The notes below the pieces were generated by a model, which had not been told where the DNA came from, ran no database searches, and saw only the letters and a program-made list of their open reading frames with translations. A stretch of DNA of 64,000 nt from contig NZ_VMBG01000002.1 of the NCBI RefSeq assembly GCF_007559335.1, positions 1 to 64,000 of the forward strand, in the 5' to 3' direction. Origin of the DNA: Rariglobus hedericola. GTDB lineage: Bacteria > Verrucomicrobiota > Verrucomicrobiia > Opitutales > Opitutaceae. Every line of letters starts with the position of its first letter. Within the stretch, counting starts at the first letter, position 1. Made by a program: the position numbers and the translations under genes. Below, one piece after another: positions 27,001 to 27,687 of the stretch.

Positions 27001-27525
27001 GTAGGTGCCCTTACCGTTGAGTCGCTCATCGGATGCGATTGTAAGTTCTGACTGATCCTGCTGAAGAGTAACAGTTTGGGATTCTGGCGGACCGTTGCCC
27101 GAATTAAGGGTTACTATCAGTTGAGTAACGAGAGGATCCGTGGCCGGGCTGGCCGGCGTGGGTTCATCGGAAGGGGTCAATGCATCCACTTCCTGGCTAA
27201 AGCAGGAAACCGGAACGACCGCAGCATTCTCAGCAGCGGGGGCTTCTTCAACCGTAGGTGCCGACTCCGGGGAACCGATCGACACAGGAGGTGTCAGGTC
27301 GATACCTTCAAAAATATTCTCAGCCTGACCCGAAGGATTGGGCAACACAGCCGACTCGGAAGCGTGTCCAGCAGACACATATTCTACGGTCGTATTCGTG
27401 AGCTGACTCGCAGAATCGGCGGTATACGCCGGAAGCGGAGTGGCCGAAAGGAGCATGCGCGTCTCCAGAGCCTCCAAACTAAAGGAGGCGGAACTCAGAC
27501 GAGAGTCTGATCGCAAGCTACTCAC
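1..27525 (-). CDS. Giant repetitive LEPR-XLL surface/secreted protein, C-terminus outside window
   Basis: One frame (codons at positions 3k+1 to 3k+3, read on the minus strand) stays open from about 27525 to the window edge, giving at least 9,175 residues. I checked the frame at 8.1, 15.3, 20.1 and 26.1 kb and it is the same throughout. The product is rich in Thr, Ser, Gly, Ala and Val and almost entirely beta-strand repeats. In protein order it has a LEPR-XLL motif (residues 17-28), a Pro/Ser/Thr linker, a passenger-like stretch with APGNSPG (about 26.95 kb), two large repeat blocks, an LP-rich segment, Ig/cadherin-like modules, RTX nonapeptides and haemagglutinin/S-layer-type repeats. No hydrophobic signal peptide is visible. 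I favour the GTG at 27525 because the ATG at 27456, although preceded by GGAG six bases upstream, would cut the LEPR-XLL motif in half. The role is inferred: an adhesin, S-layer or matrix protein exported by the adjacent genes. The frame is certain; the function is not. Confidence 0.93.
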   Translation of the reverse strand, partial: MSSLRSDSRLSSASFSLEALETRMLLSATPLPAYTADSASQLTNTTVEYVSAGHASESAVLPNPSGQAENIFEGIDLTPPVSIGSPESAPTVEEAPAAENAAVVPVSCFSQEVDALTPSDEPTPASPATDPLVTQLIVTLNSGNGPPESQTVTLQQDQSELTIASDERLNGKGTYALALINNGTFAPGNSPGIDTFASFSQSSDGVLEIEIGGLTPGTGHDQVNVTGAANFGGTLALSLYGSGYTPTIGDTFDIITFGSATGRFDHITGQTFANGSLCFEVVQKADRIQLVVRATAPTSLETFIADKFAAIAAGQFSGDVSFGGLNLQLGDVAKLSDVWVSFANITYNSGAFGGSVQITAGSASLFEGQAFSASITDGSDSDRFAVNGIYNTATSTYSLTLDQTTLNVGDALKVSASNVVLNFDPSSSAANQTLISTASATISSPLFSEVGPVTLTDFTVRRDGFSVSDATLSVSGGGVATIGDFLTVSGLQMVVANLDVNFAPGGATVSGSVTATASSLTVYPSSSLLRATATGLTLGFDLGGSSPTGSLSIEAAAVEIIVASAIKISASTITFNPHAGLTDPLATLATASIGAAQFSGVTPISVTNIVLKRTGFTLGSVTLTTPVAALVAFNDTFGSVLKVDSLSLTVTDVSFVYGSAPAINGSIDLAVTGAVLFPSIGFLKLNLGTLLGTYDLSVPNSLTLSIPAITVRIGEFIEVDLPSFNLSPSLDVMAVFSNVVFRVPGMPSLSGIFTSFELSKLAFSLPDVTIHVNGPVSLGGFATVGNLDFTIAGFSVNRELGTVAGTITLSVGQFALFPNGSFFTTSFTGLVASYDLGSGLLSTGSLKFHFATLDLAFGEAFKISATNFDFTPNATTLATLATATLSFPSIAALPTASLTNLVISSTGFTLADLTVTMPGSTTGGLGDTIGDFLTFSGATFNLANFSYTYGPTPVVAGTITLSLSGLALFPSFGFLHSTFTGVSAYYDLSDSAKLKIVVTSLDLRIGDALKLAFSNITLTPGAAILATISSVAVSSPLFPLLSGSIDSFVLRRTGFTIGTLELAVTGTVDFQSFVRLGNLKLTVVDFVVDRSNVTTPVTGSITLSVGSLTLFPGNSIITTSALNIIASFSLGSSSALGGLIITIGGLELTLANSLQVSATNVTIDLGAASVIATVSTAAVRLLALDNLSVAITNLQIRKDGVSFADATLNPTSVNFAGVLTATGVTVSLQNFNYSTATPSVLAGTLTFSATGGSLALGSVLTAVLSDGADLNDTNAVSGTFDLNTRIFALTIDQAALSIPGFLNATLSTATFTYNPFGAATQELLTIASVGVTLIPLNNATATIQNLRIRQNGFSIDSATGTIAAGFSLGSFVSIAAPTITLTAVNYTTGGALTGMVNINSGTATLSLGSGLTLTVSDGGDADSFAVTGGYDLETGSFRIRLDTSLLTIGSFATFNSLGLAMDYNPSASGGTSSIVFGGTGISGNVTGTGTISNAAFILAVLSDSQGTKTYAFQGTGDASVSAGGAASVSGHVDITANTADNTAQGLSIEINETTTLTISISVNGTNVSVAGLNLSVGDNLILTGDFTYASADEAFGTAMSFRRVTVANGVLEFKAGGVTLRATNISGILLIGANGTAGTAGKLTVGQIQLLGVPGLTLTTVANTTTTLEFNTTGAAVAGTLGSVAFDYSATDRRNFVAIQATVLFGLVVNGTALEIGGFYTFERTGISINTVTSPVIRASVSAGYMSLVTGSTTGPKLALTGITGAFLITSAGAAGKLTVSSAVLSQVTGLALTVTSATLQFNTTGADAAVSTGALDFTYAGADQHNFIAFMGTMTVTVGTGAAAVGFTGTIGFRQQNTSVNGFTDSVIGISIQNATASLVAGGVTLALTDIDGAILVTSLGASGSFTVTSLALTGITGVTATASNIVLQFNKTGAAVEANIDGIELAFTDTQEFNFFSVSADLDLGLATTGVSASLTGRFSFTQLTVSISGGTAESVILLQAEEAALALTVGSGSTGARLTFGGINGALVLRSTGLAGLLNVASVTVTRPDGTAFSGFTFELSALTLQVNTTGAGISADVGTGSFDYTAANKYDFISITGTASLAISVSGVSATLAGTFSFEKVSQTVNAVSTSIITVAVSSGSTSLSLGGVALTATNINGVFLLNGAGFGGSVTVGAIALTGVTGVTATGSALKLDINTTGADLAATLGGQSFTFAGADQRNFLAVSGTIALGLNVGPVVATLTGAIAFQRSTLTVNNVSTTVIRLSATGLSTSLTVGTVSLNVTGLTGGLIITSAGVAGSLTVGAITLTGVTGLTATVTTGTLDFNTTGAAVSATIGSVTLAYTTADKYQFLAVGGILEVGLTTAIGAVVLNGTFTFERASVFVNNLATTVIKVGITNANTSITAGTSTDGIKLSATNINGAFLINAAGIAGLLRIGSITLLQSDGSAIPGISVAATGAVIGINTTGTAIKATIGAIFFDYTSLANRNFFSVQADLAITVGVAGTLDLTLTGRFGITKSSITVLGNVQSAFLITVTNAAAAITVGSAPGGAMLRISEISGAVIVANIGGVSGAAGMVKIGKLALTEADGVTPLIGNFKLLPLNLPLNFNMFDVSFGLSLPSLDLNLGAFPYIDLTVPSLPSFNLPSFSLPSLALPSLSLPDFAAYLPSFNLPNISLPNITLPSISFPNVNLSLPNFDLNLDFNLPSLKNFLSLSGLIDFSLGDFFTFRGNFSFDKVGSELVIIANNVATSLSVGSFSVALSNGILGLVVKTNRTVSLEVSGSFALSGGGFVNATASSLKFQYNTSGIDYTATPRTLTSKGLTANLTMAAGTRATPYMAFTAYGVQTDLAGLVRVGGDFSFSKTTTTSGLSVIRVAIANFSASLGSNSTTFVSIYNGSGAFLISSAVTGGTTVTSTAGTLVATAVLQNVPGLTLNPSTFTVTFNTGATAVNETFTLGDSTIVLNVRAGPYISVAASPLSLNILGVTLSGRFSFEQYNDTSGNRQVILSASEISIGSFSGNGTGGTPLSITNARGIFVLTSTGTAGSLSFIASAAIPPFFTAEAELKLEFNSTGAAITATGVFGTVQLEAGTYTRIVANNLSVTIPGVTLEGDFSFKNATIGGVSTQVIVGNNITLFIGDNISSDRIGLQLTSGTAFLIKGTDGKMIGRITGLVTLVGVDGIVFSAMMTLRINETANAVDQVAILDGETITLKFSAAEVAASGVSFLQFTGSNVGLSIVDVLEVRGNFAFTRTANKFTLGIAAGEVFIGQGPYRLAGGGLNPDAIGLRIFDIDFGMVVFTNAAGKYAFSGAGSVGFVGLSGLDVAASSVGLRFGVAMNRTGAAIPATGTGSQTISVFDGTNTRNVSLVFADASDAPIFSGSLTITVPGAFQLSGTVTVQPLPGGTVNITIPSASIKIGSNLAAPDFALGGRAAFRISKIDGFRLQDLTITSASIAGQDLTILVNALNALNRRPLTAELTNPFNNAVINRETLNARHYIDVIFNDVNGVGLDLATITDAGREFKIYRNGVDISDTIVLSGVGTKVTGNTYRYTFTGSFTVDAEYTVEFQAGSWTDNSGSTNALPLASTQRFVAFAPAAAASNGGTFTGGSVSSTGVLGAPPSARLTSISTDNAVSVISMNKLGYIDITFFSRDGNVIDASTINGGEITLTGSGVLDATVRAGAPTLLYGNTYRYYLQDSNTANLSGLFQAGVVKVNFAANSFATTASTNIPSSRNFAFSETITIAVGGAAASEATVINLGPLKLINPSISLADFGFSNGKVVLTVVISIETASLAFGGASSAGAQTSSGVTADLVGIRATFDLAIGLPGNFSISSTGKFSLDVASLKILVPDTFLVTATGIRIQYDPNGAANQELVRIDSVLIAFPSLDLSGSLTPYDTEPNNPNNALIPGIVIRSNGFTLGQAQLAYGMDVPGATTATRTTGTAGAKIKIGSILEFDDIRIGVTNFSVNFDGSAQPAFNGSIYIASGGAAFFPGSSAFSARITDRNTADDRNSDGTQNTEALRAELTFSNGQVSGFIFQVDTLQLKLGSMLTFNAVGFSLDTTATGTESLVAFALISVDIKIGSLELGGEARNFYITADGDFKTGSPTDATKPFSVAIRIGGADGSNFKWPSWLPIRITSIGLKWSNFETSPGDFTIILSAAVVGLSGASSLNFSGVVEGIEIKPSLLLAGKFPVIGIASLGVSVSGQLSGGEITGGLIGGILKITEPTTGNFALGDENTPESQIVDRVLFIGVQGGFKVAGMAGFTVRLAFSELGPLGMFINVSTPTGILIEPNSGLTLNDFSAGVEFFKSLPSIDDPLALRDPAFNVSAVPTADGWLAGVKSQVFQQYLSIKANPGQNGFTAAFTSPMIIKGSAKIYSIYTSELVFNGVVSLIISTDGKILISGQLNFAGGLLSVSGKLYADLSKVADGAVTILFLADLPDQVRLLTIDGKLKMGFRNESGQEVAFTVANAVGAASAPTTGNVVFPGSSSNVTSLKVDPVSGKYYLDVIFTPGPGGTLDYASILDTGAEFTAVLTLANGTTLTLNLASSPKPVEMLISASTGLSSASEVTAASQAALLTLLKNKGIQQFRYEITNTGFAWAPGTVTVSFIASSWAQTISGTGTAPAAIASTVTLRIDGPTFTSATPNAGGTAGLADINARGYIDFVFSPSAASGSLLNLAAGPPLTMTGVGKGTAVLSATGVRQGTSNTYRYSFTGAFTPGAVTVALAANSITDSSNYTNLAQSISFTVTGSTAEIVGIAPNATLGFTLFNGVGYLDITFRPATGSGLQADTILDAAPEIRLTDANGSEITVAVLPTQTGDLVGTNTYRYTITGTLTPGKITVTFIGGSFSDTNDVGNLETSVSFTLATPTITPTFTSGATILSDKLGTFFEFDLFPATAGGSIKNSTVQASDLVIKVYNAAGNLVSTSGLTIASVTITGNRAKFIFSGMPVPATTAEKYTIEVSFAAGAFEDTAGNASAASTTTLVVRKPLSEFYISLSGGMTLNGAGLTAEPIFDVRGFVNFAAKAAPGGGNRFQLDFGGTFKVIYLGNLGSVAGIFILDTSLAPTSVAEGVSVRTFLGDLGITVGSASIYDTLLPRLWGVMKLETNLAFLQNIGLDIKIGGTFQVNTTNVAKTETLTLEGIPGDSFATLIADAASISTLNAGTLTSSILAQFTGGRVLGAGYTLTTVINGSLWRINDTVNKKQYFVQLQDQGDIASQTASTALKFELRGETQTFVLAPKTLLIAGYAFARFTFGGQEQFTITGAFSIKVSTTSLELFANGSISFTPAGVKIFDARVLAVLLVTPTGMAGKFKLGASLTFPGVKIGGQLDVLFNTFAADVTIPITPFLRPFLPVSMFPANEDNIVISGTPQKLNASFDPIALTGSTLVNDGTVKKAYFAIAGVAHAEVLGDVLRFDGAFFMGISGGSFVLQAAVVTKIKIGTKVIFDLKGNLSLLIDSDGLAGNAELTIVNLTNGLPPGFSLDAEFNLVINTAGIAKTITTYSFDATNGNRLTAAPVTLAARFFQFSAGGTLAFNVPGAAALIGGDTDADDADAAALKGKFIITIDATNGYVQVSMNVSAFIGGIQIGSAAGGLRIGVSNGTTPYIAAFIQIQAGLTSQPNAPPGSQAVTGTGFEIQFALGFFINTRTVANGGDVNINGIVLTAATVKLQASGFIQFSIGNIAGFRIEGEVAVSVSGRGFTVTISGALTVQVGGAVIFSAQVTGGLSILNYSTPPGEDEDEPTPIYRIAGVLDITLNAGSVTGGTGFAFDATFSLQVNTTGAAQTFGAVTLESGEYVRVKASGTLGIGASGTTGFFLAGTFFLEVGNNGLLVTATATVAIKVAGSSIFTATANGFLLINSKGIAAAITLGTGLAIPGVSFTATALFRLNTTGTAITVKTGPSTTTSLAADLYVEIFISGSATLASVVTLTGSFYIRLSGSEFQLSFSATAALGPLGSLGASGYLLISSAGLVGSIELAANTTLGIPSVSFSGRFQLAINTTSSARTIQALSVDSTTGAVNGLTDRTISASTVYLSFGGSITVGFFAIKGGATLTFTATGFSVTFNATIDLSLFGKLTVNGGAIIESNSGSPYFALYLNLGASTLGFSLISLTGNFVLELNTHTSAVTIAGHTVAARTFSVTVTAKLKIWVFETATASFTITANSSYLEFRVNSLSVNFFNVASVNIDGYIRSNGEYRVTGRVGIDLSFGPVYFRAGFALTLSNTGFSASAYASVGVHIGLPWPLPDIDISISINVSISFNIPQNEVSFSFSIWKFGFTIVWRFGSPPVLATLINGVLRLNMGVDAVHRGSGYETDNAEAFTVAGTGAASNDTVTVTGLGYSKSYSGVNKILVNNAGNGNDSISITNFNGAVEVNGGVGDDTIVYTGTSAATLTGGDGNDTIYSGSANDTIYGGNGNDVISGGNGNDKLYGEAGDDTIYGGYGDDLLDGGIGNDVLYGNNGNDTYVITGNGTKTVDDSVNNKDSNGNQLHDSNDVLDMSGVTSAILFTLGSGNTITYAGNTINDSNRTIETFIGGTAADTFNVSATRSFAVTLRGGAASDTYNVTLGGLAAAGITIDDAANAADNDYLNVTTTSSAAVTLSDISTDHKIVQGTQVINFSEAYNNIDRIRINAPSATVSLTGTGSPAKVLDLKGDLTVIGNQITWTGTVHAGGINFSSKTAYAVNYDLLGRNNGAVSLYTTSGNINLHAGIYSAADSGTVGNGNGAISLITDVGGIFTDANGWRISSPTELSWALRNGRYTVNSINFATGAITVANATPSEAIVYLPNGSSLRTGNGAFIQSKNGTLTLRSTTGVGAATAGYIVSPYAIFTDVAAYSANVPPGKPVYITDLDGINNTSASNAGNLNIVSLTGSQAVDQTIDTNSDVILSGNELNVGNNVTTTTNIYIYPSNPALTVWLTQNGFTNSSGLVLNQAELNRLFAGGSVYIGGRDLLANIVIGDGSSTPVVLPGPVTVLRGDTIDFRSPVVVTGRLIILGDGSTTTISSDLTGLSHSYTDAIEINGNRSITATAGGFSITDSFSLNGNGGNDDSLTLNATGAINLTGAVGDTDALQNLTISNATTVSFGGTVNIDQNLTITKATSITFQGDVNIIGDLIINEGTNITFNGSVTIGGKVVILKATTGITFNGALTVTNNLTIGSSSSLADVVKVSFGSTLDYGGIGTIFANTTIIFGDAVGSNTSPSLRPDSLTLGAGGNITFANIASLTLDSTTPLVITAAAAVTFGSDVTSGNVTIGRNGTVSGNISFNGITTVSSLDVTTTGANTAASFQELNIGTGNATITANQVNFSATVADTLTASTLTIKPYDTARALLIGGANTTGGVPSTALRLNLSADEIAYIAAGFTAVIIGDQLNGTGTAYIGPADFNNPTHIYAGSILVSNAVTMPTSLTANQFRLVARTGDITVNAAIDANIWGRFEAAGDILVNAAITASDRLSLTAGTDGTGGIVVATTGSLATTSAAATNKRIELIAGVTTGSITMTQGAAAATLTAAGTGSSVVLRAMGGAITMSGGMITATRLAVAASGNVVLNTTVDTTSNETIEGVVLPGGSGATATATINGSGAVTGLNLTNGGSGYSSAPTVLIFGDGRLLATATATITAVVSAIRVTSGGSGYTSAPTITISGAGGATATAIIQNGVITSITVTLAGSGYTAVPTVTITGGGGVGATAIATINGTVNGFNVTNGGTGYTYTPSVVIIGGAPNTPVNGIQMSGAGNVTINETDGIVLHNVTITPGPFTPGALSVTSTTGDIALGYVDTFSGDITLTATAGAITDNDTVGELTNLTTTGQTTLSAVSGIGGSGSNDIDTSINLLTATNSTSGNIFIQETAGLTVNGTGVRTLAGNGNINLDVTTGDLTINSVVTAHGTGTVNLNATTGTIALGALVSSTSGALTLNAGAAITDTSVAETPLLSTTGQTTLTAVTGIGSADDIDTTINTLTATNSTSGNIVISETSVLTINGTGVRTLAGNGSITIVVDSGDLLVNAVVTAHGTGSVSLTTSAVGGTIALGALVSSTSGALTLNAGAAITDTTVAETALLSTTGQTTLTAVTGIGSTGAEDIDTTINTLAATNTGTGDIFIQETNALTINSTGVTTASNGNINLDVTLGDLIITSVVTANGSGTVTLRSVAGSITLGALVSSTSGALTLTAGAAITDTTVAETTLLATSGLATLAAATGIGSIATAADDIETDVGSLTATNSTTGSIVIEEANALTVVAAGIVNSASGGHVVLSSLAGTITLNGPVTAAGAGNIRISGAGGSSDIVGVAAISSATGSITLLASNNLTLNAGASVSTGTAGTLDLQATAGSITLADNVAVTTGGGNIRLFAATNIALSGLNAGSGSVSVRAVAGSVTDAGDTLTDIVASALRIVAGVGIGAAAALDTTVATLAAAATTAAIRIRNSGNVSVTTVADLSVNRVSLLAATSAQTDGAAISDLVTTTGDIELTSTAGSITLTDGVNANTDAITSTSGSITLVAELGVAQQADIATGSTGTVSVTSNTGSIVMTDGVNTTTATGTVTYTADINVNVALITSTSGDFSITATTGNITDVTAAETANLVTTGLATLTASTGIGAAGAADIDTTLGSVQGSTATGGIFLEETAGLIIASSGLITTTSGAISVIVTTGNLTSNGPISAATTGNILIETLAGSSTFNSAITTASGNISLRASTSLTFAGTADITVTTTPGTLQLVAGTTINQATGLIARTDGANIIVTAGTDIAFYRFDARLNTDRTGGTLTNQSTWGNIALTATAGSITDTEARTGSAINLYARNLRLQSSANIGVTGSGTDNAIETEVSTVAAFTTTAGGINLLESTSITVDTVAVFSANIVLADGTSLTTTSTTARSDLVTAGNGAIILIATTGNISLNDGVVNTTAVSANGTGSILIEATAGSITANADILSGTGHITVKANTNITLAAAVNVTTSTAGTISLNALTGTLTMAGTANVTATSSSARLRAEGNITVGNVTATNVSIDTDAGSIINATGSTKNVTATNLRLQASESIGVALRHLTTSVNLISAFADTGSIFVTEDNGITVDSVTVTVTQFNFDATTTSVVDAAQSDLTTATNGDIVLVVTLGNLTLNDGVVNTTAVSANGTGNILLTTLAGEITANADILSGTGHITVKANTNITLAAGVNVTTSASGTISLNA
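5..1306 (-). repeat. Two direct copies of a ~651-base (217-residue) unit
   Basis: The plus-strand stretch beginning at 5 (ttgagggagatggtgcccg) recurs at 656, and similarity continues for several hundred bases at high identity. The offset of 651 bases is a multiple of three, so the repeat is in frame. A further copy may lie beyond the window edge. High identity suggests recent duplication or gene conversion. Confidence 0.8.
2860..4230 (-). repeat. Four tandem copies of a ~128-residue beta-helix unit
   Basis: The phrase encoding TTGQTTLxAVTGIGS and D(I/E)DT recurs with plus-strand anchors at 2901, 3285, 3672 and 4047. The intervals are 384, 387 and 375 bases, all multiples of three. Units 2 and 3 are nearly identical over long stretches, while units 1 and 4 are more diverged. 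This is an in-frame tandem expansion. Confidence 0.85.
4380..4800 (-). repeat. Four GSGY-type glycine-rich repeats of ~38 residues
   Basis: Tyr codons of the motif GG(S/T)GYxxxP lie at 4396, 4510, 4621 and 4735, giving periods of 114, 111 and 114 bases. Each unit reads roughly GSGYTSAPTITISGAGGATA, followed by a short VxG(I/F) strand. I recall similar repeats from phage tail and adhesin-like proteins. They interrupt the beta-helix block. Confidence 0.85.
8118..8400 (-). repeat. RTX (haemolysin-type) calcium-binding nonapeptide array
   Basis: Read on the minus strand, the sequence contains consecutive GGxGxDxxx nonapeptides such as GNDTIYGGNGNDVISGGNG and, further on, YGEAGDD and LDGGIGND. 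About nine units are present. These form calcium-binding parallel beta-rolls and are the hallmark of substrates exported through HlyD/TolC-type channels. The array is unusual in lying inside the protein, with at least 2,700 further residues behind it, rather than next to a C-terminal secretion signal. Confidence 0.93.
12940..17060 (-). repeat. Ig/cadherin-like modules with NTYRY motif
   Basis: At least five modules share the pattern NTYRY followed by TGxxTxxxVxVxFxxxSxxD. They are seen near 13.03, 13.39, 13.74 (variant), 16.45 and 16.88 kb. Each also carries a phrase of the type ARGYIDxxFxP upstream of this pattern. The pattern resembles Big or cadherin-like domains of large bacterial adhesins, where Asp residues near the C-terminus of a module often bind calcium. 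Calcium binding here is an inference. Confidence 0.6.
19393..19620 (-). repeat. Leu-Pro low-complexity repeat inside the giant protein
   Basis: About 75 residues are built from four- to six-residue units of the form (S/N)LP(S/N)(F/L/I), for example LPSFNLPSFSLPSLALPSL. Then come units ending in LPNI and LPSI, and finally a LNLDFNLP stretch. On the plus strand this appears as repeated GA-rich words around 19.4-19.6 kb. It separates the type B array from the next block and may be a hinge or an extended spacer. Confidence 0.8.
20040..22520 (-). repeat. Type B protein repeats (NTTGA repeats), seven copies of ~130-140 residues
   Basis: The anchor NTTGA, or a close variant such as NKTGA, occurs near 20117, 20530, 20917, 21303, 21719, 22107 and 22500. 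Spacings are about 386-416 bases. Each anchor is followed by a segment like LGSVAFDYSATDRRNFVAIQ, then a FxR-containing strand and an ITGxTGLxxT phrase. Looser relatives of the same anchor occur between 9.8 and 18.3 kb. This is a tandem-duplicated structural module of unknown fold. Confidence 0.75.
23300..26350 (-). repeat. Type A protein repeats, about seven copies of ~150 residues
   Basis: An anchor of the form (I/V)xxRxxGF recurs roughly every 440-460 bases. It is seen near 26.14 (TVRRDGF), 25.69 (VLKRTGF), 25.24, 24.81, 24.37 (LRRTGF), 23.93 (IRKDG) and 23.47 kb (IRQNGF). Between anchors are stretches of the type ISASxxxFNP and phrases such as ATASIGA. The copies are diverged at DNA level, so this is an old tandem expansion. 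A beta-solenoid or beta-sandwich array is likely but not proven. Confidence 0.7.
27442..27477 (-). other. LEPR-XLL-type motif at the N-terminus of the giant protein
   Basis: Residues 17-28, counted from the GTG at 27525, read LEALETRMLLSA. This fits the LE-x-R-x-LLSA consensus that, as I recall it, marks the N-terminus of very long repetitive proteins in Planctomycetes, Verrucomicrobia and some Proteobacteria. A polar, disordered-looking linker follows, with no hydrophobic core. The motif could be a sorting or export signal, but that is inference. Confidence 0.75.
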
Positions 27526-27579
27526 GCAGTGCAGTTATTCACAAATTAACAAGTTACTCGGATGACACTGCCTTTTGAG

Positions 27580-27601
27580 AAAAAGGGGTAAACACCTTTT
27601 T
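27580..27601. terminator. Small A/T-flanked hairpin between the SecA-like gene and the giant gene
   Basis: The 7-bp stem aaaaagg (27580-27586) pairs with ccttttt (27595-27601) around an 8-base loop. It lies in the 162-base gap between the SecA-like stop codon and the giant gene. It could end transcription or attenuate read-through into the giant gene. The stem is AT-rich and weak. Confidence 0.4.
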
Positions 27602-27687
27602 TACAGAATACCCATGCATTAGGCAGACTAATTCTGCGCCATCGGAGCGGGGCCCCATGGCAACATCAGAAATATCCCTTTGAAGAC

